NCBI RefSeq assembly: GCF_014737315.1
Contig: NZ_JPUF01000025.1
Location: 1-49,668 of the forward strand
Reading direction: 5' to 3'
Length of the DNA stretch: 49,668 bases
Source: Treponema zioleckii
GTDB taxonomy: Bacteria > Spirochaetota > Spirochaetia > Treponematales > Treponemataceae
The first letter of the stretch is position 1. The number at the start of each line of letters is the position of its first letter. Position numbers and translations under genes: made by a program. This document shows, one piece after another, positions 8,786 to 16,903 of this stretch. The notes beneath the pieces were generated by a model. That model searched no databases, was not told the DNA's origin, and worked only from the letters and a program-made list of their open reading frames with translations.

Positions 8786-10354
8786 ATGAGCGAAAGAAGA
8801 AACCTGCCTATTGGCATCCAGACATTTGAGGAAATCCGCATAAAAAATTGCGTTTATATCGATAAAACTCAGTTTGTCGAAAAATTAGTGCGTGTCGGAA
8901 AACCGTATTTTCTGAGCCGACCGCGCCGGTTCGGCAAGTCACTTTTTCTTTCCACGCTAAAGAGTTATTTTGAAGGCCGCAAAGATTTGTTTGAAGGTCT
9001 TGCACTTTCTGAGACTGAGACTGAATGGAAGAAATACCCGGTTTTGTATTTTGATTTTACTGGCAAAAGTTACGACAGCGTAGAAGATTTGATTGAAAAA
9101 ATCGATGACTCGCTTTTGGAATACGAGGCGATTTACGGCAAGCGTACTGAGTCAAAAGATGTTGCGATTCGCTTTAGAAACTTGATAAAGGCTGCTTTTG
9201 AAAAGACCGGGAATCAGGTCGTCGTTTTGGTGGACGAGTACGACAAGCCGCTTTTGCAGCACGTTTTGAACAGCGAAGTTGAGGACAAAATCCGCTCCGT
9301 GCTGAAAGGCTTTTACGGCAACTTGAAGAGCGAAGACCAATACATTCGCTTTGCATTCATTACGGGTGTTACCCGATTTGACAAGGTGAGCATTTTCTCG
9401 GATTTGAATAATCTGAACGACATTTCGTTGAACAGCGATTTTACTTCTGTTTGCGGAATTTCGCAGACAGAACTTGAATCAAACTTTGTACCTGAGATTG
9501 TGTTTATGGCAGAAGAAAACGAAATCTCAAAAGAAGAATGTCTTGCTGAACTCAAGAAGAATTACGACGGCTACCATTTTTCTCAAGATACAGAAACCGA
9601 TGTTTACAATCCTTTCAGCTTGATGAATGCTTTTTTCAATAATTCTTTCGGTAGCTACTGGTTCTCGACAGGCACGCCGACTTTCCTCACAAAGATGATG
9701 CTCGACGTTCAGTTTGATTACGAGTCTTTGGAATACGGAATTGACGTGGATTCCCGCTCGCTCGAAGAATATCGCCTGAACTCCAGCGAGCCAGTCCCGA
9801 TGCTTTACCAGACGGGCTATCTCACAATCAAGAATTACGAAAAAGAATTTGGAAGCTACACTATTGCGATTCCGAACGCGGAAGTGAAATTCGGCTTGTA
9901 CAAGCGGCTTTTGCCTTTGTATGCGGGCTACCCGAACGACGACAAGAAAATCGAAATCGTGAACTTCTTAAAAGAACTCCGCGCGGGCAAGGTCAACGAG
10001 TTCATGGAGCGAATCAACAAAATATTTGCCTCGGCTCCAAAAAAGTCAAACCAGAAATGCTACGAGCTTGATTGCCAGGCTTTCGTATGGCTCATCTTCA
10101 AGCTGATGGGCGAATTCGTGCTTTGCGAGGTACAGAACGGTCGCGGCAGAAGCGACGCTGTTGTCTGGGAAAAATCAGCGATTTATATCTTTGAGTTCAA
10201 GATGGACAAGACCGCACAAGAGGCGATGAATCAAATCAACAGCAAGGATTACCCGATTGCTTACAAGAGCGACGGCCACAAAATCGTCAAGGTCGCCGTA
10301 AATTATTCCAGCCAAAAAGAGCAGCTCGACGACTGGATTATTGAGGAAGACTAA
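8786..10354 (+). CDS. AAA-ATPase-like protein with C-terminal PD-(D/E)XK nuclease-like domain
   Basis: A 522-residue protein of the family that joins an AAA_ATPase-like domain to a DUF1703-type nuclease fold, common and often multicopy in Bacteroidota and Spirochaetota. The N-terminus carries the family signature (LPIGIQTFEEIR, YIDKT). RPRRFGKS (45-52) is the Walker A-like loop, and LVDEYDKPLL near residue 150 the Walker B. The C-terminus shows NGRGRSDAVVW followed by IYIFEFKMDK, matching the D...ExK pattern of PD-(D/E)XK enzymes. The cellular role is not established; a link to mobile elements or defence is a guess based on its patchy distribution. The ATG at 8786 is chosen over a GTG 6 bp upstream because of the -10 position. 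Confidence 0.85.
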   Translation: MSERRNLPIGIQTFEEIRIKNCVYIDKTQFVEKLVRVGKPYFLSRPRRFGKSLFLSTLKSYFEGRKDLFEGLALSETETEWKKYPVLYFDFTGKSYDSVEDLIEKIDDSLLEYEAIYGKRTESKDVAIRFRNLIKAAFEKTGNQVVVLVDEYDKPLLQHVLNSEVEDKIRSVLKGFYGNLKSEDQYIRFAFITGVTRFDKVSIFSDLNNLNDISLNSDFTSVCGISQTELESNFVPEIVFMAEENEISKEECLAELKKNYDGYHFSQDTETDVYNPFSLMNAFFNNSFGSYWFSTGTPTFLTKMMLDVQFDYESLEYGIDVDSRSLEEYRLNSSEPVPMLYQTGYLTIKNYEKEFGSYTIAIPNAEVKFGLYKRLLPLYAGYPNDDKKIEIVNFLKELRAGKVNEFMERINKIFASAPKKSNQKCYELDCQAFVWLIFKLMGEFVLCEVQNGRGRSDAVVWEKSAIYIFEFKMDKTAQEAMNQINSKDYPIAYKSDGHKIVKVAVNYSSQKEQLDDWIIEED

Positions 10355-10443
10355 GTTTTTGTGCAAGCGATAATTGCTGAGCGATTAAAACAAATTGGCT
10401 TGAACGGCAGGGTGCGGAAAATTGAAGGTAATGAAGAAATATT

Positions 10444-11202
10444 ATGGAGACAAGTAAAATCATTTTGGCGACTGTTTTGACACTCCTGTTTGCGTCTTGC
10501 GCAACGACAAAATCAGCGGACACAGCGCAGAAGAGCGTAACGGAGAAAATCGATTTTCTCTTGCAGGACAAAGTTCTAGAACTGAACAGCGAGGAATTAA
10601 AGCCTTTCAAAAGCGAAAGTTTTTTGAAAACACTGATTTCCAGATTTGCTCCCGAAGCAGAAATGACGAGCGCGGTTCGGGATTATCTTGAAGTCGGGAA
10701 TTATGAAATTTTAAACGCGATAAAGTTTGACGGAAAGATTTTTTTGAATTATCTGCTCCGTAGTCATTGGTCGATTGCGCCAAAAAACAAAAAGTCTACG
10801 GAAGTGCTTGGGCGCGATTTGTTGCAACATCACATATTTTTCTTGTGCGATGAAAAATCGAACGAGATTCTTGCCATAAACTACATTTGCACAAATTACA
10901 CTCCGATTTTGTTCCACAGATACGAGTACGGAGGCAAAAGCATTTTGTACGGAATTGGCAACAATTCTTCCTCTGGAATGGCGACCACCGATTTGTATTT
11001 TGTGGCTGTTTCGGCGGAAAATCTTGAACTGCTATTTTCTGAGCGCGTAAAGTTCTCGCAGGCGTTTTTCTCAAACGAAGTAGACGACATTGCATTTGAG
11101 CGGGATTTTTCGTTTAGCAAAAACTCTGTCGTGATAAAAGGCAAAGACTTTGATTTTAACAATCGTAAATTGGTAGATTACGAAAAGACCTATTCTTTTT
11201 AG
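10444..11202 (+). CDS. Putative lipoprotein of unknown function
   Basis: A 252-residue protein with a lipoprotein signal: a hydrophobic run ending LLFASC, so Cys19 would be lipidated, followed by a Thr/Lys/Ser-rich linker. The mature part has no domain I recognise. It lies upstream of the degraded toxin-immunity modules and is AT-rich like the immunity candidates, so it could be another immunity-type lipoprotein; that rests on position only. No clear promoter or strong ribosome-binding site was found. Confidence 0.75.
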   Translation: METSKIILATVLTLLFASCATTKSADTAQKSVTEKIDFLLQDKVLELNSEELKPFKSESFLKTLISRFAPEAEMTSAVRDYLEVGNYEILNAIKFDGKIFLNYLLRSHWSIAPKNKKSTEVLGRDLLQHHIFFLCDEKSNEILAINYICTNYTPILFHRYEYGGKSILYGIGNNSSSGMATTDLYFVAVSAENLELLFSERVKFSQAFFSNEVDDIAFERDFSFSKNSVVIKGKDFDFNNRKLVDYEKTYSF

Positions 11203-11366
11203 GGCGTTAAAAAATGCCTTGGAAGAATATAAGAGGGAGTCAACAGTTTCAAAGTAATAAACAGACTGTTTCATAGTACAAAAGACTTTGTTTCACAGTA
11301 TTAAAAATACTGTTTCATCCAAAGAAACTGCCACAAGTTTTGGGATATTAGAGAAGGTTGCTTTTA

Positions 11367-11457
11367 GACGGTATGAAAAACAACCCTCCTGTTGGTGACA
11401 GTGAAAAACTCGTAGAAATTATGGAGAACTCGCCGTATAACTAAGGGGAGGTGCTGT
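11367..11457 (+). repeat. 91-bp direct repeat, copy A (displaced ankyrin-gene 3' end)
   Basis: Begins GACGGTATGAAAAACAAC and runs through the TAA of the ankyrin reading frame into GGGGAGGTGCTGT. It matches 12409-12499 over its full length with only a few mismatches. The rest of the ankyrin gene is missing upstream, so this is the stump of a second immunity gene. The gap before it (11203-11366) shows only short AT-rich repeats of an ACTGTTTCA motif. Confidence 0.85.
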
Positions 11458-11677
11458 AGGTTTTTCAAAAGCTTTACCGTTAGGAGAGGCATCCTTAATA
11501 AAATGGGATAATCAATTTGTGAAAGGGAACAATTTCTTTACGATTCAATCGTATTGTAACCCTATTTATGACCCATTTTCAAAAACCAACACTTATAGAT
11601 TTGATTTTTTGTCTACAAAAGACAGAATTTTTGAACGAACTCTAAAAAAAGCAATAAAAAAATATGGAGAAAAATAA
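11456..11677 (+). pseudogene. C-terminal fragment of a secreted toxin-like protein (orphan tip)
   Basis: An open frame with no start codon of its own continues directly from the GGGGAGGTGCTGT junction. It encodes about 73 residues, including GEASLIKWDNQFVKGNNF, and ends KYGEK. Its TAA overlaps the ATG of the ankyrin lipoprotein (TAATG), the tight spacing expected for a toxin tip and its immunity gene. No N-terminal part is present, so it should be silent unless recombined onto a full-length core. I cannot assign a toxin family. Confidence 0.55.
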
Positions 11678-12486
11678 TGAAGAAAATACAAATCTTGCTT
11701 GTTTTGTTTGTAGCAACACTGCTTTTGAACGCCTGCAAGTCGAATCCTCAGTCGAATTCCCCTGACCCTATGGATTATTGGCAACTTATTAACGATATAA
11801 ATAATGGAGATATAGAAGCTGTAAAGGCGATGCTGGTTGAGAAACCTGAAGTTCAATTCGTTGCGCATGAGGATCCTGAAAAGGAGTTGTATTATCCCAT
11901 TTTTGCGGCCGTATATTGCAACAATGTACAGATGGTTGAGTTGCTTGCTAATGAGAGAAGTGTGAAATTAAAATCTTCTTCCGGTGAGGAGGGGATGACT
12001 GCTCTGAATACTGCAATAAGTTTGAAGCGGGATCCTAAAATAATTGAAATTCTTCTACAAAATGGGGCAGATATAGAGAATGTTTACTACGGGGAAAATA
12101 TTTTTATGCTTTTTTCTCATTTTAACGGCGGGGATTACGCTACATGGAATGTTATAAAAGATTATGCGAATGAAAAAAATATGAATTTTCTTGGCAGCTA
12201 TGATATAAACGCGGTAACTTTTTTGGTTTATTATCATGTTAAGCAAAACATTCTGCATAGCCCCGAATCGCAAAAAATGCTCCGTGAGTATATTGAGAAA
12301 GGTGCAAACCCAAATTACCTTATAAACCTTGGCGAAGAGTGCGCCGTTTCTATAGCCGAGGGGCTTGCCGGAGATTCGTGGTTCAATGAGTACCGGAAAA
12401 TTCTGCTGGACGGTATGAAAAACAACCCTCCGGTCGGTGACAGCGAAAAACTCGTAGAAATTATGGAGAACTCGCCGTATAACTAA
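11677..12486 (+). CDS. Ankyrin-repeat lipoprotein, candidate immunity protein
   Basis: A 269-residue protein with a lipoprotein signal (hydrophobic run ending LLLNAC, Cys20) and then ankyrin-like helical repeats over about residues 36-170, for example NGDIEAVKAMLVEKP, NNVQMVELLANE, and KIIEILLQNGADIENV. It would sit on the periplasmic face of a membrane. Its start overlaps the stop of the toxin-tip fragment, and its last 78 bp are duplicated at 11367. GGAG lies 8 bp before the ATG, inside the upstream frame. Ankyrin proteins are known among polymorphic-toxin immunity families, so this role is inferred from family and context rather than shown. Confidence 0.8.
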   Translation: MKKIQILLVLFVATLLLNACKSNPQSNSPDPMDYWQLINDINNGDIEAVKAMLVEKPEVQFVAHEDPEKELYYPIFAAVYCNNVQMVELLANERSVKLKSSSGEEGMTALNTAISLKRDPKIIEILLQNGADIENVYYGENIFMLFSHFNGGDYATWNVIKDYANEKNMNFLGSYDINAVTFLVYYHVKQNILHSPESQKMLREYIEKGANPNYLINLGEECAVSIAEGLAGDSWFNEYRKILLDGMKNNPPVGDSEKLVEIMENSPYN

Positions 12487-12499
12487 GGGGAGGTGCTGT
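12409..12499 (+). repeat. 91-bp direct repeat, copy B
   Basis: Covers the last 26 codons of the ankyrin lipoprotein, its TAA and the GGGGAGGTGCTGT junction. Sequence is nearly identical to 11367-11457 and then diverges completely at the base after GCTGT, marking a recombination boundary. Confidence 0.85.
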
Positions 12500-12635
12500 G
12501 GCGCAGACGATGCTGGACTTCGACTGGAACAACGCGCGGAGGGAGAGCGGCTGGGCGGAGCTTTCAAAGCCTTCCTGGGACAAGAAGTTGAGCCTGGAAT
12601 ATGGATTGATCCAGGATTTTAGGAGGAGAAAATGA
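12498..12635 (+). pseudogene. Displaced core fragment of the giant toxin-like gene
   Basis: GTG start behind GGGGAGG, then 45 codons to TGA. Codons 2-30 (12501-12587) encode AQTMLDFDWNNARRESGWAE followed by LSKPSWDKK, and match 46924-47010 of the giant gene at 84 of 87 bases. After DKK the two diverge: here 15 unrelated residues and a stop, there the rest of the giant core. The fragment is GC-rich within AT-rich surroundings. Its TGA overlaps the next ATG (ATGA). It is best read as the anchor of a toxin module whose tip has been lost or scrambled; translation is possible but may be incidental. Confidence 0.8.
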
Positions 12636-12967
12636 GCATAAATGATTTTATTGAAAAAAATAATATTGCAATATTTGTAAAGGCTGATTTAAAAACTAAA
12701 AGAATGGAAATAATTAAAAGAAATGTTGAGCTTGAATCGTATGATTTATTTCAGCAACTGATTTTATTTGGTAATACAGACAATTTATGTGCAAGTATTG
12801 ATGGGCAAATTTTACCTCGAATTTGGACTCAAGGTAATACAAAATGTATTGTTTGCAAGCCAAAGCAGGAACAGCTAGTTGCATTGTTTTATGATAATAA
12901 TATGAATGCTACTGATAATTATTTTCATGCAAAAAAGTTAGATTTATTGTTGAAAGAACTGGTCTGA
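12632..12967 (+). CDS. Small protein, candidate orphan immunity protein
   Basis: A 111-residue cytosolic-looking protein with no signal peptide and no family I recognise. It has a strong AGGAGGAG ribosome-binding site, and its ATG overlaps the stop of the core fragment, so translation is likely coupled. AT-rich composition, small size and position behind a toxin-core remnant fit an immunity protein that outlived its toxin. Unlike the ankyrin and TPR candidates it lacks an export signal, so it would protect the cytoplasm. Function is inferred from context only. Confidence 0.7.
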   Translation: MSINDFIEKNNIAIFVKADLKTKRMEIIKRNVELESYDLFQQLILFGNTDNLCASIDGQILPRIWTQGNTKCIVCKPKQEQLVALFYDNNMNATDNYFHAKKLDLLLKELV

Positions 12968-12974
12968 TAGATTT

Positions 12975-13115
12975 TCTGTTCTCGGTACTGGCGTGCAGTT
13001 CACCGAGACAATGGGGGCTGTCGCCGCACACAGCGCGATGGCCGGTCTCATGATGGCCGACCCGTCGCACAGGTCCAATGCCGGAAAGCGTTCAGGCGGG
13101 TGCGGTTCCGTCAAA
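12975..13115 (+). pseudogene. GC-rich coding remnant
   Basis: A sharply GC-rich patch between AT-rich sequences. One plus-strand frame reads as plausible protein (GVQFTETMGAVAAHSAMAGL, then MMADPSHRSNAGKR), with the alanine/glycine bias of the giant protein's core, before running into AT-rich sequence. I found no match to the giant gene in this window, so it may derive from a paralogue. Confidence 0.4.
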
Positions 13116-13199
13116 ATATCCTTTTATCATCATATACGCCCCTCCAACAATAATAGTATATCACACTTTGCTTTTCGCATTGAATTTTCCCCATTTTCA

Positions 13200-13228
13200 T
13201 TGAACCAACGGCCGGAAAATTCTATAAT
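13200..13228 (+). promoter_or_regulatory. Sigma-70 promoter for glnN
   Basis: TTGAAC (13200-13205), exactly 17 bp, TATAAT (13223-13228). Transcription would start near 13235, giving a leader of about 130 nt before the glnN ATG. Confidence 0.75.
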
Positions 13229-13243
13229 TGCCGATGTTAAGCA

Positions 13244-13331
13244 GGGCGGTGTGCAGAATTTTTTTGGAATCAAGAAGGTTCTGTGCATTGCCCTTTATTT
13301 ATAAGATTGGCCCAGAGAGTTTTTGGGGCAG
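13244..13331 (+). promoter_or_regulatory. Structured 5' leader of glnN
   Basis: A long hairpin pairs GGGCGGTGTGCAGAA (13244-13258) with TTCTGTGCATTGCCC (13279-13293): 15 bp including four G-U pairs and a 20-nt loop, followed by TTTATTTAT. A second stem, GCCCA with TGGGGC, lies at about 13309-13331. This could control glutamine synthetase expression by attenuation or ligand binding; it matches no riboswitch class I know. Confidence 0.5.
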
Positions 13332-13364
13332 TCTTGACTATACAATCATTTTGGGGGAATTGAT

Positions 13365-15452
13365 ATGTCTAATGTACCTGAGCTTTTTGGTAGTTTGGTT
13401 TTCAATCAGAAAGTTATGAAAGACCGATTGCCAAAAGAAACTTTTAAGGCACTGAAAAAGACTCTTGACGATGGAGTCCCGCTTCAACTTGATGTTGCGA
13501 ATGTTGTTGCACATTCAATGAAAGAATGGGCAATCGAAAAAGGCGCAACACACTACGCTCATTGGTTTCAGCCGTTGACAGGAATCACTGCCGAAAAGCA
13601 TGATTCTTTTATCAACCCGCAGGATGACGGTACTGTAATCATGTCTTTTTCCGGAAAGGAGCTTGTAAAAGGCGAGCCTGACGCTTCTTCTTTTCCTTCT
13701 GGCGGTCACCGGGCAACTTTTGAAGCCCGCGGATATACGGTCTGGGATCCGACTTCTTATCCGTTCATAAAAGAGCACACTCTCTGTATTCCGACCGCTT
13801 TCTGTTCTTACACTGGCGAAGCTCTCGATAAAAAAACTCCTTTGCTCCGTTCAATGGAAGTTCTTGACCAGCAGGCAAAGCGAATCCTCAAATTGTTCGG
13901 AAAGAACGTAAAGCGTGTTGTTCCTACTGTCGGTGCCGAGCAGGAATATTTTATTGTTGACCACAATCTTTGGGCGCAGCGCAAGGACCTTCGCATGACG
14001 GGACGCACTTTGTTTGGCGCAAAACCTCCGAAAGGTCAGGAAATGGACGACCAGTATTTTGCAGCTCTCAATCCGCGAATCGTAAAATATATGGAAGAAC
14101 TCAACGAAGTTCTCTGGAAGTACGGTATTTATTCTAAGACCGAGCACAACGAGGTTGCTCCTGCCCAGCACGAGATGGCCCCGATTTTCTCCACCACAAA
14201 TATTTCTGTTGACCAGAACCAGCTCACAATGGAAGTGATGAAAAAAGTCGCAAAACGCCAGGGGCTTGAATGCCTTCTCCACGAAAAGCCTTTTGCCGGC
14301 GTGAATGGCTCTGGAAAGCACAACAACTGGTCTATGACGACGAGCGACGGCGAGAATCTTCTTGAGCCTGGAAAAACTCCTGAGTCGAACGCGCAGTTCC
14401 TTTTGTTCCTTACGGCGATTTTGAAGGCTGTTGATGAAAATCAGGATTTGCTTCGAATCACGGTCGCATCTGCCGGAAATGACCATCGACTTGGCGCGAA
14501 CGAAGCCCCGCCTGCTATCATTTCTGTTTATCTTGGAGATGAGCTTTTTAAGATTCTTGAGTCAATAAAAGACGGAAAACCTTATGCTACTGACAAACAG
14601 GCAAAAATGACAATCGGTGTTGACGTGCTTCCGTCAATTCCAAAAGATTCTACCGACCGAAACAGAACGTCTCCTTTTGCGTTTACAGGAAACAAATTCG
14701 AATTCCGTTCGGCAGGTTCCAGTCTTTCCATTGCCGGTCCGAACACGACTTTGGACGCAATCGTCGCGTACGTGCTAAAAGAATTTGCGGACGAACTTGA
14801 AAAGGCCGATGATTTTGAAGTTGCCCTTAACGCTCTCATCGTTCGTGAAGTAAAAGCTCACTGGCGAATCGTGTTTAACGGAAACGGTTACGACGAGTCT
14901 TGGCGCGAGGAGGCTCACAAACGCGGTCTTTTGGAATTGAAGACTACTCCGGACGCAGTTGCGCACTATCTTGACGAGAAAAATATAAAGCTCTTTACCG
15001 AAACGGAAGTTTACACAAAAGAGGAGATGGAATCTCACTACGAAATCAAGCTCGAAAAATATGCGCAGATTCTGAATATTGAAGTTCAGACGATGCTTGA
15101 GATGATAAACAAAGATATCTTGCCTGCGGCATATAAATACATGGCGGCTGTAAGCAAGACTGTAATCGATTTGAAGGCTGTGGTTCCTGGGGCAAAGGCT
15201 CATGCGGAGACTTCGTTGCTTTCAAAACTTGATTCTCTTGTTGATTCGCTCGCACAGAAGGCCGAGGCGCTTGCCTCAAAACATGCTGAGGCAAAGATAA
15301 AGTCTGATGTTATGGCAGTGGCCCGCACGTATGCGGATGAGGTTATTCCGCTTATGAACGAGACTCGCGCGGTTGCCGACGAGATTGAGCCGCTTTTGGG
15401 CGAGGAATACAAGCCATTCCCTGTCTATGAAGATTTGCTTTTCCGTATTTAA
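13365..15452 (+). CDS. glnN: Glutamine synthetase type III
   Basis: Makes glutamine from glutamate, ammonia and ATP; the main ammonia-assimilation enzyme in many anaerobes. At 695 residues it is the long GSIII type, distinct from GSI and GSII. Family signatures seen: [65 protein letters not shown] and [16 protein letters not shown], covering the metal and substrate sites. The C-terminal 200 residues are helical, as in the family. The ATG follows GGGGGAAT. It is a single-gene unit with its own promoter, structured leader and terminator. Confidence 0.96.
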   Translation: MSNVPELFGSLVFNQKVMKDRLPKETFKALKKTLDDGVPLQLDVANVVAHSMKEWAIEKGATHYAHWFQPLTGITAEKHDSFINPQDDGTVIMSFSGKELVKGEPDASSFPSGGHRATFEARGYTVWDPTSYPFIKEHTLCIPTAFCSYTGEALDKKTPLLRSMEVLDQQAKRILKLFGKNVKRVVPTVGAEQEYFIVDHNLWAQRKDLRMTGRTLFGAKPPKGQEMDDQYFAALNPRIVKYMEELNEVLWKYGIYSKTEHNEVAPAQHEMAPIFSTTNISVDQNQLTMEVMKKVAKRQGLECLLHEKPFAGVNGSGKHNNWSMTTSDGENLLEPGKTPESNAQFLLFLTAILKAVDENQDLLRITVASAGNDHRLGANEAPPAIISVYLGDELFKILESIKDGKPYATDKQAKMTIGVDVLPSIPKDSTDRNRTSPFAFTGNKFEFRSAGSSLSIAGPNTTLDAIVAYVLKEFADELEKADDFEVALNALIVREVKAHWRIVFNGNGYDESWREEAHKRGLLELKTTPDAVAHYLDEKNIKLFTETEVYTKEEMESHYEIKLEKYAQILNIEVQTMLEMINKDILPAAYKYMAAVSKTVIDLKAVVPGAKAHAETSLLSKLDSLVDSLAQKAEALASKHAEAKIKSDVMAVARTYADEVIPLMNETRAVADEIEPLLGEEYKPFPVYEDLLFRI

Positions 15453-15463
15453 TGAATCCTGCC

Positions 15464-15487
15464 GTTCCGAAGCCTATGTTTCGGAAT
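15464..15487. repeat. REP-like hairpin after glnN
   Basis: GTTCCGAA and TTCGGAAT form a stem around GCCTATGT, 12 bp past the glnN stop. It resembles the second hairpin of the REP-like repeats at 1876 and 4696. Confidence 0.55.
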
Positions 15488-15639
15488 CTGTAAATACAGC
15501 TGGGGCTGTCCAAAAAGAATAAAGGCTGTGGTTGAGCGGAGTCGAAACTGATACAAATAGTGTGATTGGCACTTAGACTTCGCTCAGTGGCCGTATGCAA
15601 CAAAGTTCCTGGACGGCCACAATTTGTCACCGAATATTT

Positions 15640-15688
15640 AAGGCTGTCTGCTGCCGTTGATTTTGGTTGCAGGCAGCCTTATTTTTTT
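15640..15688. terminator. Intrinsic terminator shared by two convergent genes
   Basis: AAGGCTG-T-CTGC pairs with GCAG-G-CAGCCTT and is followed on the plus strand by ATTTTTTT, ending glnN transcription. It also lies just beyond the stop codon of the minus-strand membrane protein, though the T-run on that side is poorer. Confidence 0.75.
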
Positions 15689-15698
15689 GAGTGGAATT

Positions 15699-16295
15699 TT
15701 ATTTGTCGTCTTCGTCTTTTCTGTTTTCGTCAGCAGTGGCGTTGTCAATTGTTTCCACAGAATCCGGATTTATTACGAGCGGGCGCTTTTTCCACTGTAA
15801 GAAAATAATTGCGCTTCCGGCCAGGATAAGAAGGAGGGCGATTATGAAAATGACCGTTTTGAATGCCTTAAAATTCATCATAAAAAGGAATGCGGCCAAT
15901 ATGAAGGCTGTAAGAATTTCAATCAAGGAATTTTTGATTTGTATTCCGTTTTTATAAAGGCGCAATGTCGTAAAAATCTGCATGAACGCCGAAATCAAAA
16001 AATAAATTCCGAGTATGTACGTTACGGCGTTGAACATGGTTTCGGCAAGATAGAGCGGGGACGAGACTGCGGCAAGACCGACAATCGTGCTTAGCACACC
16101 GCGCAAAAACGTAATGTTTGTGTAAACAGTATCGCGGGTCTGGCTGTGGGCCGAAATCATTGCCGACACTCCGCTTATGATTGCGGCAATTCCAAGAATG
16201 ATGATTGCGAATTTTATGAAAGCATCTTGTGCCAATAAAATCAAAATTCCGATGATTAGTGTTAGTATTCCAATTAAAAAACTATTTTTATTCAT
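15699..16295 (-). CDS. HdeD/DUF308-family membrane protein
   Basis: A 198-residue integral membrane protein made of hydrophobic helices in the paired pattern of the HdeD/DUF308 family: FLIGILTLIIGILILLA, FAIIILGIAAIISGVSAMI, LSTIVGLAAVSSPLYL, then three more. The tail after residue about 170 is charged and cytoplasmic. The biochemical function of most DUF308 proteins is unknown; E. coli HdeD is linked to acid resistance. The start at 16295 places the first helix right at the N-terminus; an in-frame ATG at 16331 is possible, and neither has a clear ribosome-binding site. Confidence 0.8.
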   Translation of the reverse strand: MNKNSFLIGILTLIIGILILLAQDAFIKFAIIILGIAAIISGVSAMISAHSQTRDTVYTNITFLRGVLSTIVGLAAVSSPLYLAETMFNAVTYILGIYFLISAFMQIFTTLRLYKNGIQIKNSLIEILTAFILAAFLFMMNFKAFKTVIFIIALLLILAGSAIIFLQWKKRPLVINPDSVETIDNATADENRKDEDDK

Positions 16296-16386
16296 ACTAT
16301 AACTATATTCAACAAGTTGTGAAAAGTCCATAAAAGTTTATTTGCAGGTTGCGAGAGTCCGAATTATGGGGAAACTGATTAAAAAA

Positions 16387-16518
16387 ATTGTCGGAAAGAG
16401 AGCGAAAAAAATGGCTTTTGTGAACGTTTGCAAGGTGAGCCGCTTTGCGGCGTCAATAATTTTCCTTACACCTTGCACCGCGTGAACAAAAACATTTTTT
16501 TGCGGTACTGCAGACAAT
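16387..16518 (-). repeat. MITE-like palindromic element, copy 2 (inverted)
   Basis: Reverse complement of the element at 7-137 with only scattered differences. Its asymmetric interior (GGTGTAAGGAAAATTATTGA in copy 1) shows that it is inverted relative to copy 1. The downstream 15-bp tail motif nevertheless has the same orientation at both sites. It fills much of the 366-bp gap before the tRNA cluster. Confidence 0.8.
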
Positions 16519-16542
16519 TTTTTTTTACACCTGTAAGTTTAG

Positions 16543-16557
16543 AATGCGGAATCCCTG
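16543..16557 (+). repeat. 15-bp tail motif, copy 3
   Basis: AATGCGGAATCCCTG, identical to copy 1, lying 24 bp past the MITE copy and 56 bp before the tRNA promoter. Confidence 0.65.
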
Positions 16558-16613
16558 AATTTATTTGTTGGGCTAAAAAATAAAAAAAATTAGCGAAAAA
16601 ACGAAAACTTCTA

Positions 16614-16642
16614 TTGACTAATTTTTTTATAAATTATATATT
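16614..16642 (+). promoter_or_regulatory. Promoter of the tRNA cluster
   Basis: TTGACT (16614-16619), 17 bp, TATATT (16637-16642), with a predicted start near 16649, 13 nt before the first tRNA. A strong match, as expected for stable RNA. Confidence 0.8.
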
Positions 16643-16661
16643 GTATGAGCGTCAAGCAAAT

Positions 16662-16748
16662 GGAGCGATGGCAGAGAGGCTGAATGCATCGGTCTTGAAA
16701 ACCGACATACGGGTAACCGTATCGGGGGTTCAAATCCCTCTCGCTCCG
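16662..16748 (+). tRNA. tRNA-Ser (UGA)
   Basis: Acceptor arms GGAGCGA/TCGCTCC pair perfectly. The anticodon loop CTTGAAA gives anticodon UGA, which reads UCN serine codons. A long variable arm (ACGGGTAACCGT) confirms class II tRNA-Ser. CCA is not encoded. Confidence 0.95.
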
Positions 16749-16789
16749 TTAACTGCCTAACTTAAATCACTAGATTTAGAACTGGCTTT

Positions 16790-16874
16790 GGAAGCGTGGT
16801 AGAGCGGTAATACAACGGATTGCTAATCCGTCAGTTCCATTAGGGCTGGGCAGGTTCAACTCCTGTCGCTTCCG
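16790..16874 (+). tRNA. tRNA-Ser (GCU)
   Basis: Acceptor arms GGAAGCG/CGCTTCC, anticodon loop TTGCTAA (GCU, for AGC/AGU), and a long variable arm. It lies 41 bp behind tRNA-Ser(UGA), likely in the same transcript. Confidence 0.93.
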
Positions 16875-16903
16875 ATAGGAGCAAGATAAACACTTGCGAA
16901 TAT

